Shown in pieces: positions 1 through 9,635 of a stretch of 64,000 nt of DNA. Within the stretch, counting starts at the first letter, position 1. Every line of letters begins with the position of its first letter. A model generated the notes under the pieces. That model was not told the DNA's origin. It searched no databases and was given only the letters and a program-made list of their open reading frames with translations. Location: positions 242,520-306,519 of the forward strand of contig NZ_JANZXA010000004.1 of NCBI RefSeq assembly GCF_025153475.1, read 5' to 3'. Both the position numbers and the translations under genes were made by a program. Source of the stretch: Novosphingobium mangrovisedimenti (lineage in GTDB: Bacteria > Pseudomonadota > Alphaproteobacteria > Sphingomonadales > Sphingomonadaceae).

Positions 1-939
1 TGGCTGTCGCAGAATGGCAAGGACGCCAATGCCATCGTCCTCCATGGCAATGTCGACGTGCGGCAGGTCTCGCTGGCGTTCGAAGGCAGTGGGCGCGTCG
101 AGGCGCTCAAGGTCGAGGAAGGTGATCGTATCAAGGCCGGGGATCTGCTGGCCGTACTCGACACGCAGACGCTTGCCCTCGAAGCCGATCAGGCCGTGGC
201 CCGGGTGGCAGCGGATCGGCAGACCGTGCTGCGAATGCAGAACGGCTCGCGTCCCGAGGAAATCCAGCAGGCTCGCGACAGCCTTGCCGCGGCCCAGGCC
301 GACGCGGTGCGCGCGGCGGCGGATCTGACCCGCATGAAGAACGTCGCGGCTGCGACCGACGGACGTGGTGTAAGCGGCCAGGAAATCGACCGTGCGGCGA
401 GCATTGCCAAGGCCTCGAAAGCACAGGCCCGGCAGGCGCAGGAGGCCCTGACCCTCGCCTTGAAGGGGCCACGCGCGGAAGACGTGGCGGCAGCGCAGGC
501 CCAGCTCAAGGGTTCCGAAGCGGCCGTGGCGCTGATTCGCCATCGCATTGCCCAGGGTGAACTGCGCGCGCCCGAGGACGCCGTCGTGCGTTCGCGTTTG
601 CTGGAAGTGGGCGACATGGCATCCCCGCAGCGGCCGGTCTACGAGCTGGCGCTGACAAGCCCCAAGTGGATTCGCGTCTATGTGAACGAGGCGGACCTGG
701 GGCGAGTGAAGCCGGGCATGGATGCCCAGGTGATGACCGACAGTGCACCCGACAAGCCGGTGCCGGGCAAGGTCGGGTATATCTCCTCCGTTGCCGAATT
801 CACGCCGAAGTCGGTCGAGACCGAGGACCTGCGCACCGCTCTCGTCTACGAAGTCAGGGTACTGGTGGACGACAAGACAGGGCTGCTGCGGCTCGGCCAG
901 CCGGTCACGGTGACGCTGAAGCTTGGGGCCGCGCAGTGA
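1..939 (+). CDS. HlyD/YbhG-type periplasmic adaptor of an ABC exporter (5' end outside window)
   Basis: This frame is open from the first base, so the gene is cut by the window edge and the N-terminal membrane anchor is not visible. The visible 312 residues show a lipoyl-like hairpin half (VRQVSLAFEGSGRVEALKVEEG), an Ala/Gln/Arg-rich helical hairpin at about residues 60-170, then a beta-rich C-terminal part with EVGDMASP and VGYISSVAEFTPKSV. That is the order found in membrane-fusion proteins of the YbhG/HlyD_D23 type. The stop codon overlaps the GTG of the ATPase gene by 4 bp, and two permeases and an outer-membrane factor follow. It therefore most likely bridges the inner-membrane ABC pump to the NodT-like channel. 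Substrate unknown. Confidence 0.88.
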   Translation, partial: WLSQNGKDANAIVLHGNVDVRQVSLAFEGSGRVEALKVEEGDRIKAGDLLAVLDTQTLALEADQAVARVAADRQTVLRMQNGSRPEEIQQARDSLAAAQADAVRAAADLTRMKNVAAATDGRGVSGQEIDRAASIAKASKAQARQAQEALTLALKGPRAEDVAAAQAQLKGSEAAVALIRHRIAQGELRAPEDAVVRSRLLEVGDMASPQRPVYELALTSPKWIRVYVNEADLGRVKPGMDAQVMTDSAPDKPVPGKVGYISSVAEFTPKSVETEDLRTALVYEVRVLVDDKTGLLRLGQPVTVTLKLGAAQ

Positions 940-2708
940 CCGACACGCCGCCAAGCGTTGTCATCGAAGGCTTGAGCAAGAAGTTCGACGGCCCCGATGG
1001 CAAACCGTTCGCGGCGATCGATGATATTACCCTTTCCATCCGGCCGGGCACGCTGACGGCTTTCGTGGGGCCCGACGGCGCGGGTAAGACCACGCTCATG
1101 CGCATGATGGCGGGACTGCTGCGGCCCGATACGGGTACCTTGCGCGTTCTGGACACGGACCTCAGGACCGATCCGCAATCGGTGCAGAACCGCATCAGCT
1201 ACATGCCCCAGCGCTTCGGCCTATACGAGGACCTGTCGATCCAGGAAAACCTCGATCTCTATGCCGACCTGCACGGCGTGCCGCTCGACGTGCGGAAAGA
1301 GCGCTTTGCGCGCCTTCTGGCGATGACCGATCTTGCCGGCTTCACCACGAGACCCGCTGGCAAGCTGTCGGGCGGGATGAAGCAGAAGCTCGGGCTTGCC
1401 TGCACATTGGTGCGCGTTCCCGATCTTCTCCTGCTCGACGAGCCCAGCGTGGGCGTCGATCCGCTCTCGCGGCGGGACTTGTGGCAGATCATCGAGCAAC
1501 TGATCGAGGAGGAGGGGCTCAGCGTCATCGTGAGCACCGCCTACATGGACGAGGCGGAACGCTGCGATCAGGTCTTCGTGCTCAACCGCGGGATGAAGCT
1601 GGCTGAAGGCACGCCGGCCGAACTCACGAAACGGGCGCAGGGGCTGACCTACGTGGTGACGCCTGACGCCGGGGTTCCCGCGCGCGATCTTCAGGCGCGG
1701 CTGATCGATGCGCCCGACCTTGTCGTCGATGCGGTCCCGAGCGGCGGACAGGTGCGTTTCATCCGCCGGCCCGACTGCGATGAAGCCGGCTTCGCGCAAT
1801 TGCTGCACGATTGTGCCCCCGAGCCGCGCGAGGAAGAGCTTGAGGACGCCTTCATGCTGCTGCTCCGCCAGCACGACGAGGCGGTGCAGGGCAGTGCGAT
1901 CACACCGCTGGCCGCCGGAACGGTGGCACCGCCATCGAACGGGAACGGTAACGGGCCGGTGATCCTGGTGCGCGATCTGGTGCGTCGGTTCGGTGATTTC
2001 ACGGCTGTCGCGAATACCAGCTTCGATGTCCGGCGGGGCGAGATATTCGGGCTGCTGGGCCCCAATGGAGCGGGCAAGACCACGACGTTCCGCATGCTGT
2101 GCGGACTGCTGCCCGCGACCAGCGGCGAACTGCAGGTCGCCGGCGTCAACTTGCGCAAGGCGCGAGCGGCGGCCCGTGCACGCATCGGCTATGTTGCGCA
2201 AAAATTCTCGCTCTATTCGAACATCAGCGTCTACGAGAACCTGGACTTCTTCGGCGGTGCCTACGGTCTGCGCGGCAGCCGCAGGCGTGATCGTGTTCGC
2301 GAGATCATTCGCCAGTTCGATCTCGATCCCGATGCACAGAGCGGCAACCTGCCCTTGGGGTACAAGCAGCGTCTGGCCATGGCGGCGGGACTGCTGCACG
2401 AACCCGAAATCCTGTTTCTGGACGAGCCCACCAGCGGCATCGACCCGCTCGCTCGCCGCGCTTTCTGGCGGACCATCACGTCGCTTTCTCAGTCGGGGGT
2501 CACCATCGTGGTGACGACGCACTTCATGGAGGAAGCGGAATACTGCGATCGCATTGCGATCCAGGATGCCGGGCACCTGCTGGCGCTGGGCACGCCGCGC
2601 GAAGTGCGCGAGCGTTCGGGCCTCAGGGCCGGGCACATGAACGAGGCCTTCATCGCCATCGTTGAACAGGCCCGCGCGGCGGAGCGTGAGGGGCAGGAAG
2701 CCGCGTGA
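936..2708 (+). CDS. ABC exporter ATPase with two fused nucleotide-binding domains (YbhF-like)
   Basis: The 590-residue protein carries two complete ABC ATPase domains in tandem. Domain 1 has Walker A GPDGAGKT at residues 45-52, signature LSGGMKQKL and Walker B LLLLDEPSVGVDP. Domain 2 has Walker A GPNGAGKT near residue 375, a degenerate signature LPLGYKQRL and Walker B ILFLDEPTSGIDP. A low-complexity PPSNGNGNG linker separates them. The GTG at 936 is chosen because it overlaps the preceding stop by 4 bp; the frame stays open further upstream but there it only runs antiparallel to the adaptor codons. The C-terminus overlaps the next permease by 4 bp. The arrangement matches YbhF of E. coli, which energises two ABC-2 permeases. 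Confidence 0.92.
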   Translation: MTDTPPSVVIEGLSKKFDGPDGKPFAAIDDITLSIRPGTLTAFVGPDGAGKTTLMRMMAGLLRPDTGTLRVLDTDLRTDPQSVQNRISYMPQRFGLYEDLSIQENLDLYADLHGVPLDVRKERFARLLAMTDLAGFTTRPAGKLSGGMKQKLGLACTLVRVPDLLLLDEPSVGVDPLSRRDLWQIIEQLIEEEGLSVIVSTAYMDEAERCDQVFVLNRGMKLAEGTPAELTKRAQGLTYVVTPDAGVPARDLQARLIDAPDLVVDAVPSGGQVRFIRRPDCDEAGFAQLLHDCAPEPREEELEDAFMLLLRQHDEAVQGSAITPLAAGTVAPPSNGNGNGPVILVRDLVRRFGDFTAVANTSFDVRRGEIFGLLGPNGAGKTTTFRMLCGLLPATSGELQVAGVNLRKARAAARARIGYVAQKFSLYSNISVYENLDFFGGAYGLRGSRRRDRVREIIRQFDLDPDAQSGNLPLGYKQRLAMAAGLLHEPEILFLDEPTSGIDPLARRAFWRTITSLSQSGVTIVVTTHFMEEAEYCDRIAIQDAGHLLALGTPREVRERSGLRAGHMNEAFIAIVEQARAAEREGQEAA

Positions 2709-3835
2709 CCCTTTCGCCGTTCCTGACGCGCCTGATCGCCCTGATCCGCAAGGAGAACCGCCAGATGCTGCGCGACCGCAGCAACCTGATGGTTGGTTTC
2801 TTCCTGCCGGTCGTGCTGATCCTGCTGTTCGGCTACGGCCTGTCGTTCGACGTCAAGAATGCGCCGATCGCGCTGGTTCTGGAGGACAATTCGTCCGTAG
2901 CGCGCGAGGTGGTCTCGGGGATCGAAGGTTCGCGATACCTCGTGCCGGTACGGACCGAATCCATGAAACAGGCCGAGGCCTTGCTTCGTGCGGGCCGGGT
3001 CGATGCAATCGTGCGGGTGCCTGTCGATTTCGCGCGAAGCCAGATGCGCGGTGAGGCGAAGGTCCAGCTCATTCTCAATGGCGTGGATTCGACGACTTCG
3101 ACCACGCTTCAGGCCTATATCAATGGGGCGATCGGCACGGTTATGCTTCGCCGCCTCGACCGGGGAACAGATGGCGCTGCCGGCCCCGGTAGCGTCACGC
3201 TGGTGCAGCGCACGTGGTTCAACGAAGCAGGGATCAGCACCTGGTATCTGGTTCCCGGCCTCGTGGTCCTGATTATGACACTGGTCGGAGCCTTCCTTAC
3301 CTCGATGCTGATCGCGCGCGAATGGGAACGCGGGACGCTGGAGGCGCTGTTCGTCACGCCGGTGCGCCCGCTCGAACTGATACTCGCGAAGCTGGCGCCC
3401 TATCTGGTGGTGGGGCTGATAGACCTCGCGGTGTGCGTCCTGACCGCCCGTATCCTGTTCCAGGTGCCGATCCGCGGCTCCTTGCTGGCGATTCTGGTGA
3501 CGTCGATTGCCTATCTCGTCGTGTCGCTGCTGATGGGCCTGTTCATCTCCGGGGTCACGCGCAACCAGTTTGCGGCGAGCCAGATGGCCTTGCTGACCAG
3601 TTTCATGCCGGCACTGATGTTGTCGGGCTTCGTGTTCGATCTGCGCAACGTGCCGCTGGCCGTATGGGTTGCCAGCCAGATCGTGCCGGCCACGCATTTC
3701 ATGGGCGTGATCAAGACGCTGTTCCTCGCCGGAACCAATTGGCCGATGGTGCTGCAAAGCTGCGCGATCATGTTCGGCTATTCGCTGGTGCTGCTCATGC
3801 TGACCTGGCGGACCATACGCAAGCGGTTGGACTAG
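2705..3835 (+). CDS. ABC-2 type permease (YbhS-like)
   Basis: This 376-residue inner-membrane protein has an N-terminal transmembrane segment (GFFLPVVLILLFGYGLSF), a roughly 140-residue extracytoplasmic domain, and five to six further hydrophobic helices from about residue 180, including LVVLIMTLVGAFLTSMLIA. The motif EWERGTLEALFVTPVRP matches the conserved cytoplasmic loop of ABC-2 permeases. It starts with GTG overlapping the ATPase stop and lies 4 bp ahead of a second homologous permease. The two presumably form a heterodimeric channel driven by the double ATPase. Confidence 0.9.
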   Translation: MTLSPFLTRLIALIRKENRQMLRDRSNLMVGFFLPVVLILLFGYGLSFDVKNAPIALVLEDNSSVAREVVSGIEGSRYLVPVRTESMKQAEALLRAGRVDAIVRVPVDFARSQMRGEAKVQLILNGVDSTTSTTLQAYINGAIGTVMLRRLDRGTDGAAGPGSVTLVQRTWFNEAGISTWYLVPGLVVLIMTLVGAFLTSMLIAREWERGTLEALFVTPVRPLELILAKLAPYLVVGLIDLAVCVLTARILFQVPIRGSLLAILVTSIAYLVVSLLMGLFISGVTRNQFAASQMALLTSFMPALMLSGFVFDLRNVPLAVWVASQIVPATHFMGVIKTLFLAGTNWPMVLQSCAIMFGYSLVLLMLTWRTIRKRLD

Positions 3836-3839
3836 GCCG

Positions 3840-4952
3840 ATGGAAGCTATCATCGATACTCTGGCCAAGATCTTCTCGCTGTGCCGCAAGGAGGTCATTG
3901 CGCTGCTCAAGGACCCTGCGAACAGGGTGATCCTGATCGGCCCTGCCTTGGTCCAGTCGCTGCTTTTCGGTTATGCCGCGACGTTCGATCTCAAGCACGT
4001 GCCTTATGCCGTGTTCGACCAGAGCCACAGTGCCGCCTCGACCGAATTTCTCGCGCGGCTCGATGGCACGGGGATTTTCGAGAGAGAGGCGACTCTCACG
4101 ACATCGCAGCAGATCGCGCCAGTCATCAGGGACGGGAGGGCCCTGATGGCGGTGAGTTTCCCGGCCGATTTCGCGTCGGACCTTTCCGCCGGTCGGGAAG
4201 CGAAAGTGCAGGTCATTTTCGATGGCCGCAATTCGACGACGGCGGGCGCAGCGGCGGGTTATGTCAACACCGTGATCGCGGCCTACAACAGGGAGCGCGG
4301 TGCGGCCGCACCGGTCGTGGTGGAACGCCGCGCCTGGTTCAATCCCAATCTCGATTCCCGCTGGCAGATCCTGCCGGCCATGATCGCGACGCTCAGCATG
4401 CTGCAGACGCTTCTGCTTGCGGCGCTTTCGGTCGCGAGGGAGCGGGAGCAGGGCACGTTCGACCAGTTGTTGGTCACGCCCCTGACGCCGCTGCAGATCC
4501 TTGTCGGCAAAGCAGTGCCGTCCGTGCTGGTCGGGCTGACGCAATCGACGATAATCCTGATGATTACGCGGTTCTGGTTCCATATCCCGATGGAAGGTTC
4601 GGTGTGGCTGCTCTATCTCGGGCTCCTGGGCTTCACCAGCGCATCGGTGGGGATCGGGATGTCGATTTCGGCGCTGGCGTTGAACATGCAGCAGGCGATG
4701 CTCTACACGTTCTTCATCATCCTGCCGCTGGCCTTGCTATCCGGGCTGATAACGCCGGTGCGCAACATGCCCGAGGTTCTTCAGATCGCGACTTATGCAA
4801 ACCCGCTGCGCTTCGGTGTCGACCTCGTGCGCCGGATCTATCTCGAGGGCGCGGGGCTGGGCGACATCGCGCATGATTTCCTGCCGCTCCTCGTGGTGGC
4901 GAGCGTCACGATGCCGCTTGCCGCATGGCTGTTCCGCAATCGGCTGGCATGA
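3840..4952 (+). CDS. ABC-2 type permease (YbhR-like)
   Basis: The 370-residue protein is a paralogue of the gene before it. It has an N-terminal helix (VILIGPALVQSLLFGYAATF), an extracytoplasmic domain with FDGRNSTTAGAAAGYVN, then a bundle of membrane helices. The ABC-2 signature loop is EREQGTFDQLLVTPLTPL. LPLALLSGLITPVRNMP, near the C-terminus, is the typical ABC-2 motif before the last helices. ATG at 3840 follows the previous stop by 4 bp. It is likely the second half of the exporter channel. Confidence 0.9.
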   Translation: MEAIIDTLAKIFSLCRKEVIALLKDPANRVILIGPALVQSLLFGYAATFDLKHVPYAVFDQSHSAASTEFLARLDGTGIFEREATLTTSQQIAPVIRDGRALMAVSFPADFASDLSAGREAKVQVIFDGRNSTTAGAAAGYVNTVIAAYNRERGAAAPVVVERRAWFNPNLDSRWQILPAMIATLSMLQTLLLAALSVAREREQGTFDQLLVTPLTPLQILVGKAVPSVLVGLTQSTIILMITRFWFHIPMEGSVWLLYLGLLGFTSASVGIGMSISALALNMQQAMLYTFFIILPLALLSGLITPVRNMPEVLQIATYANPLRFGVDLVRRIYLEGAGLGDIAHDFLPLLVVASVTMPLAAWLFRNRLA

Positions 4953-4985
4953 TGAGGGTGGCCCGATGAAAATGGATACCATGTC

Positions 4986-6476
4986 ATGACGTCCGTGCGC
5001 ACCATTGCGACCATTGCCTTCGGTTTCGCCCTTGTTCCTCTGACGGGGTGCACGGTCGGTCCCGACTTCGTCGCTCCGCAACCGGCGGCCCCCGACGACT
5101 GGACCAGCTGGCGCAGCGCGGATCCCTCGCTGGTGTCCGAGGCAGCGACCGACGGCGCGATGCCGCAGGACTGGTGGACGCTTTTCGGCGACCCCGTGCT
5201 CGACCGGCTCGAAAAGGACGCGCTCGCCGCCAGCCCCGACATCGAAACGGCCGCGCTGCATTATGCCCAGGCGCGCGTTCAGCTGGAGGGGGCGGGCGCT
5301 GCCGGCCTGCCGCAGGTCAATGTTTCGGCGGGCGTGGCCCGCAACCGACTGAGCGAATATGGCGCTTCTACCCGGTTGTTCGATGCTATCGGTTCCGATC
5401 GCGATGCGCTCGCCAAGTTCCTGGCCCAGCCCTACACGCTTTATCGCGGCGGTTTCGATGCGGGATGGGAACTGGATCTGTGGGGCAAGGTGCGCCGCAC
5501 GATCGAGCAGGCCGGAGCAGGGGCAACACAGCAGCAGGCACTGCTCGACCTGACACGCCTCAGCGTTGCCAGCGAGGTCGCGCGCGCCTACTTCGACCTG
5601 CGCACGACGCAGCACCAGATCGCGATCTCGCAGGACGACATCGCCCTGCTGCAGGACCGTGTCAGGCTCGTGACCGCGCGCGTGGACGGCGGTCTGGACA
5701 ATCATGTCGACCTCGAACGCGAAAGCGCCACGCTCAATGCCATGCGTGGCGCACTGCCCGCGCTCAAGGCCGGCGAGGCGCTCCAGATCAACCGGATCGC
5801 CGTGCTGCTCGGCAAGCACCCGGGTGAGCTGAATGACGAATTGCGCGCAGGCGGCGCTACGGTCCATTCCGGGTTGCCCGATCTGTCGCTTGGCATGCCT
5901 TCCCGTGTCGCGCTCGGCCGCCCCGACGTGCGCGCGTCTCTGGCGCAGTTGCACGCCGCGACGGCAGGGATCGGGATCGCCACTGCGGACCTCTATCCCA
6001 GTATTCGTCTGGGCGGCGGGTTCAATCTGGAATCCTACCAGCGCGACAACCTGTTCGACTGGGCCAGCCGGTCATGGTCGATCGGTCCCAGCCTCGACCT
6101 GCCGCTGTTCGACGGTGGGCGTCGCCGTACCGTCGTGAAGCTGCGCAAGCTGCAGGCCCGCGAGGCTGCCGTCGGGTACCAGCAGACCGTGCTCAAGGCA
6201 TGGCAGGAAATCGACGACGCCCTGAGCGGCTACACCTCCGAACGGCAGCAGAACCAGCGGCTGACGGCGAGAGTGCAAAACACCGCCAGCGCGCTGGAAC
6301 TCGTCGAGGCGCGCTATAAGGCAGGCGCGCTCAACTACCTTCCGGTCATCGACGCGAAACGTGCGCACCTGCAGGCCATGCGTGATCTGGCCGATAACGA
6401 GGGGCGTTTGCGGATGCGCTTTGTCGCGCTCAACAAGGCGATCGGAAACGCTCCGCAGGACGAAGAGGCGCGCTAG
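4986..6476 (+). CDS. NodT-family outer-membrane efflux lipoprotein (TolC-like)
   Basis: The 496-residue protein has a lipoprotein signal peptide with lipobox LTGC (lipidated Cys22) followed by TVGPDFVAP, the signature start of RND/ABC outer-membrane factors. Two OEP repeats follow, with conserved ELDLWGKVRRTIEQA, ASEVARAYFDLRT and SLDLPLFDGGRR. Such proteins trimerise into a beta-barrel plus alpha-barrel conduit reached by the adaptor. It begins 33 bp after the second permease and closes a complete adaptor-ATPase-permease-permease-channel operon. Exported compound unknown. Confidence 0.93.
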   Translation: MTSVRTIATIAFGFALVPLTGCTVGPDFVAPQPAAPDDWTSWRSADPSLVSEAATDGAMPQDWWTLFGDPVLDRLEKDALAASPDIETAALHYAQARVQLEGAGAAGLPQVNVSAGVARNRLSEYGASTRLFDAIGSDRDALAKFLAQPYTLYRGGFDAGWELDLWGKVRRTIEQAGAGATQQQALLDLTRLSVASEVARAYFDLRTTQHQIAISQDDIALLQDRVRLVTARVDGGLDNHVDLERESATLNAMRGALPALKAGEALQINRIAVLLGKHPGELNDELRAGGATVHSGLPDLSLGMPSRVALGRPDVRASLAQLHAATAGIGIATADLYPSIRLGGGFNLESYQRDNLFDWASRSWSIGPSLDLPLFDGGRRRTVVKLRKLQAREAAVGYQQTVLKAWQEIDDALSGYTSERQQNQRLTARVQNTASALELVEARYKAGALNYLPVIDAKRAHLQAMRDLADNEGRLRMRFVALNKAIGNAPQDEEAR

Positions 6477-6631
6477 GCCGGGAGCAGGACTTCGGTCGTG
6501 CCGTTCAGGGTTATCAACACTATTCGTGCCATTGGCGCGCCGGACCGAGGGGTGTGCCCATGGTTTCGGGTGGAGCAGGGCGTTAGAAAATAGGCTTGCA
6601 TCGCCGAATCACTTGTGATTCTATCGAGTTC

Positions 6632-6943
6632 ATGAGGACCATGCGGCAAGAGCCCGGCATCGCTAAGGAACGACTCGTTCAGGGTATGGCGCTTGCTGTA
6701 CTGCTGCTGATGGCGCTCTATGTCGTTGCTGGTCCCAGCGGTCTGATCGCATGGGGCGAAAACCAGCACCTGCTGGAACAGCGCCGGGCCAAGCTTGTCG
6801 AACTCCAGGGCGAGCGCAACCATCTCAGGAACCGCGTCGAATTGCTCGATCCGCGCAAGGCTGATCCGGATCTGGCGGGCGAGTTGCTGCGCAGCAACCT
6901 CAATGTCGCGCGGTCTGATGAAATGGTGATGCTGCTGCCCTGA
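6632..6943 (+). CDS. ftsB: FtsB/DivIC-type septum formation initiator
   Basis: A small bitopic membrane protein of about 104 residues. It has a short basic N-terminus, one transmembrane helix (MALAVLLLMALYVVAGPSGLI), then a coiled coil (LEQRRAKLVELQGERNHLRNRVELL) and a conserved tail DPDLAGELLRSNLNVARSDEMV. This layout matches FtsB, which with FtsL and FtsQ links the divisome core to septal peptidoglycan synthesis. ATG at 6632 is preferred over an upstream TTG at 6596; ATG 6641 is also possible. It sits ahead of the pyruvate dehydrogenase genes, a common place for ftsB in sphingomonads. Confidence 0.85.
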   Translation: MRTMRQEPGIAKERLVQGMALAVLLLMALYVVAGPSGLIAWGENQHLLEQRRAKLVELQGERNHLRNRVELLDPRKADPDLAGELLRSNLNVARSDEMVMLLP

Positions 6944-7078
6944 GGTAGGCGCGTCGGCGTTGCGGGGGCATAATATTTTTTGTGTGCGGTGCGTAATTTT
7001 CCTGCACGCAGCTTTCTCTTTCCTCGTGCGTTGCTATATCGCGCTTGAAACGATCGCACCAACGATGGGGAGCACCCG

Positions 7079-8164
7079 TTGCCCAAAGCCCAAAGTGACG
7101 CAAAGAGCGGCGCAAACGCTGCCGCTACTCCTGCAGAGGACGAAGATTTCGCCCTGCGCAGCCTCCAGCAGGCCCATGCGGCGGATCGCCGCTACAAGGC
7201 CAGCAAGGAGGAGCTTCTGCATTTCTACGAGCAGATGCTGCTTATCCGACGCTTTGAGGAAAAGGCGGGCCAGCTTTACGGCCTGGGGCTGATCGGCGGT
7301 TTTTGTCACCTCTACATCGGGCAGGAAGCCGTCGCGGTGGGTTTGCAGTCGGCGCTGAAGGGCGGTGTCGATTCCGTCATCACCGGCTATCGCGACCACG
7401 GCCACATGCTGGCTTACGGCATCGATCCCAAGGTCATCATGGCCGAGCTGACCGGCCGCCATTCGGGTATCTCGAAGGGCAAGGGCGGCTCGATGCACAT
7501 GTTCAGCGTCGACCACAAGTTCTACGGCGGCCACGGCATCGTCGGAGCACAGGTTCCGCTCGGCGCGGGGCTGGCTTTCGCGCACAAGTACAACGAGGAC
7601 GGCGGCGTGACGCTTGCCTACTTCGGTGACGGCGCGGCTAACCAGGGTCAGGTCTACGAAGCCTTCAACATGGCCGCGCTGTGGAAGCTGCCGATCGTGT
7701 TCGTGGTGGAGAACAACCAGTACGCGATGGGCACGGCCGTGACGCGCGGTTCGGCGGAAACGCATTTCTATCGTCGCGGTACCGCGTTCCGCATTCCCGG
7801 CATGCAGGTCGACGGCATGGACGTGCTCGAAGTGCACAAGGCCGGGCAGATCGCCATCGACCATGTGCGCGCCGGCAACGGTCCCGTGCTCATGGAACTC
7901 AGCACCTATCGTTATCGCGGCCACTCGATGTCGGACCCGGCCAAGTACCGCAGCCGCGAGGAAGTGCAGGGCGTGCGCGAGAAGCGCGATCCGATTGAAC
8001 ATGCGAAGACGGAACTGATGGAAATGGGCGTGAGCGAGGCGAGCCTCAAGGACGTGGACAAGCGCGTGCGCGCGCAGGTCGCCGAAGCGGCGGACTTCGC
8101 TGAAAGCTCGCCCGAGCCCGAAATGGCCGAGCTCTATACCGACGTACTGGTGGAGCGTTACTGA
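7079..8164 (+). CDS. pdhA: Pyruvate dehydrogenase E1 component, alpha subunit
   Basis: The 361-residue protein is the thiamine-diphosphate-binding alpha subunit of E1, which decarboxylates pyruvate and passes the acetyl group to lipoylated E2. Visible family signatures are [32 protein letters not shown], the phosphorylation-loop-like [15 protein letters not shown], and the ThDP/Mg motif [17 protein letters not shown]...ENN. The likely start is TTG 7079, after an Ala-rich unstructured N-terminus ([16 protein letters not shown]) typical of alphaproteobacterial PdhA. The stop overlaps the pdhB ATG. The rest of the complex (E2, E3) is not in this window, but lipA lies about 11 kb downstream. Confidence 0.95.
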   Translation: MPKAQSDAKSGANAAATPAEDEDFALRSLQQAHAADRRYKASKEELLHFYEQMLLIRRFEEKAGQLYGLGLIGGFCHLYIGQEAVAVGLQSALKGGVDSVITGYRDHGHMLAYGIDPKVIMAELTGRHSGISKGKGGSMHMFSVDHKFYGGHGIVGAQVPLGAGLAFAHKYNEDGGVTLAYFGDGAANQGQVYEAFNMAALWKLPIVFVVENNQYAMGTAVTRGSAETHFYRRGTAFRIPGMQVDGMDVLEVHKAGQIAIDHVRAGNGPVLMELSTYRYRGHSMSDPAKYRSREEVQGVREKRDPIEHAKTELMEMGVSEASLKDVDKRVRAQVAEAADFAESSPEPEMAELYTDVLVERY

Positions 8165-9531
8165 TGGCGATCGAACTCAAGATGCCCGCGCTCTCGCCGA
8201 CGATGGAAGAGGGCAAGCTTGCCAAGTGGCTGGTTAAGGAAGGCGACGAGGTTTCCTCCGGCGACATCCTGGCCGAGATCGAGACCGACAAGGCGACGAT
8301 GGAATTCGAAGCCGTCGATGAAGGCACTGTCGGCAAGATCGTCGTGCCCGAAGGCACCGAAGGTGTGAAGGTCGGCACGGTCATTGCCGTTCTGGCCGGC
8401 GAGGGCGAGGATGCTTCCAGCGTCGCCGCTCCCGCGCCGAAGGCCGAGGCGGCTCCGGCTCCTGCCTCCGCTGCAAAGCCTGCTGCCAGGGCGGAAGCGC
8501 CTGCTCCGGCGCTGGCCCGCAAGGATCCCGAAATTCCCCACGGCACCAACATGAAGACCTCGACCGTGCGCGAGGCCTTGCGCGATGCCATGGCCGAGGA
8601 AATGCGCCGCGATGAACGCGTCTTCGTGATGGGCGAGGAAGTGGCTCAGTACCAGGGCGCCTATAAGGTCACGCAAGGCCTGCTCGAGGAGTTCGGCGAC
8701 AAGCGCGTGATCGACACGCCGATCACCGAATACGGCTTTGCCGGCATTGGTACCGGCGCCGCCATGGGCGGCCTGCGCCCGATCGTCGAGTTCATGACGT
8801 TCAACTTCGCCATGCAGGCGATCGACCACATCATCAACTCGGCGGCCAAGACCAACTACATGTCGGGCGGCCAGATGCGCTGTCCGGTCGTGTTCCGCGG
8901 CCCCAACGGCGCGGCCTCGCGCGTAGGCGCGCAGCACTCGCAAAACTACGGTCCGTGGTACGCCCATGTGCCGGGGCTGGTGGTGATCGCGCCTTACGAC
9001 GCGTCGGATGCCAAGGGCCTGCTCAAGGCGGCGATCCGCTGCGAGGACCCGGTGGTCTTCCTCGAGAACGAGCTGGTCTATGGCCGTAGCTTCGAACTAC
9101 CCGAGCTGGATGACCATATCCTGCCGATCGGCAAGGCGCGCGTGATGCGCGAGGGCAAGGACGTGACCATCGTGTCCTACTCGATCGGCGTCGGCATTGC
9201 GCTCGAAGCGGCGGAGACGCTGGCGGGCGAGGGCATCGATGCCGAAGTGCTGGACCTGCGCACGCTGCGTCCGCTCGACAAGCAGGCGGTGCTCGAAAGC
9301 CTGGCCAAGACCAACCGCCTCGTTGTCGCGGAAGAGGGCTTTCCGATCTGCTCGATCGCGTCGGAAATCTCCGCGATCTGCATGGAGGAGGGGTTCGACA
9401 ACCTCGACGCCCCGGTCGTGCGCGTATGCAACGAGGACGTTCCGCTGCCTTATGCCGCCAATCTCGAAAAGGCTGCACTGATCGATGCGGCGCGCGTGAT
9501 CGAAGCGGTCAAGAAGGTCTGCTACCGCTGA
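8164..9531 (+). CDS. pdhB: Pyruvate dehydrogenase E1 component, beta subunit, with N-terminal lipoyl domain
   Basis: The 455-residue protein begins with a biotinyl/lipoyl domain (residues 1-78). The lipoyl-lysine motif [16 protein letters not shown] puts Lys43 at the tip. An Ala/Pro-rich flexible linker (about 80-120) follows, then the transketolase-like beta subunit ([34 protein letters not shown]) with its C-terminal domain. The lipoyl-E1beta fusion is established in alphaproteobacteria such as Sinorhizobium and Zymomonas. ATG 8164 overlaps the pdhA stop, implying translational coupling. Confidence 0.95.
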   Translation: MAIELKMPALSPTMEEGKLAKWLVKEGDEVSSGDILAEIETDKATMEFEAVDEGTVGKIVVPEGTEGVKVGTVIAVLAGEGEDASSVAAPAPKAEAAPAPASAAKPAARAEAPAPALARKDPEIPHGTNMKTSTVREALRDAMAEEMRRDERVFVMGEEVAQYQGAYKVTQGLLEEFGDKRVIDTPITEYGFAGIGTGAAMGGLRPIVEFMTFNFAMQAIDHIINSAAKTNYMSGGQMRCPVVFRGPNGAASRVGAQHSQNYGPWYAHVPGLVVIAPYDASDAKGLLKAAIRCEDPVVFLENELVYGRSFELPELDDHILPIGKARVMREGKDVTIVSYSIGVGIALEAAETLAGEGIDAEVLDLRTLRPLDKQAVLESLAKTNRLVVAEEGFPICSIASEISAICMEEGFDNLDAPVVRVCNEDVPLPYAANLEKAALIDAARVIEAVKKVCYR

Positions 9532-9542
9532 TCCCGGAAATT

Positions 9543-9566
9543 GCCGGAAGGGTCGGTCCTTCCGGC
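9543..9566. repeat. Perfect hairpin downstream of pdhB
   Basis: GCCGGAAGG and CCTTCCGGC form a perfect 9-bp inverted repeat around a 6-base loop 11 bp after the pdhB stop. No T-run follows, so it is not a canonical intrinsic terminator. It may stabilise the 3' end of the pdhAB transcript. Confidence 0.6.
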
Positions 9567-9589
9567 ATGGCTCTGGAGCTGACGCGTGT

Positions 9590-9613
9590 CCCGGCAGGCA
9601 TGTACCTGCCGGG
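9590..9613. repeat. Second perfect hairpin between pdhB and the next gene
   Basis: CCCGGCAGG and CCTGCCGGG are perfect 9-bp arms with a 6-base loop, extendable by one T-A pair (9589/9614). It lies 23 bp after the first hairpin and 22 bp before the GTG of the next gene, so it may also affect ribosome access there. Confidence 0.55.
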
Positions 9614-9635
9614 AATTCACGCCTAGGAAAGCCGC

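Noticed and set aside
1221..2636. Minus-strand frame antisense to the ABC ATPase
   Set aside because: Shadow of a gene with two complete sets of Walker motifs.
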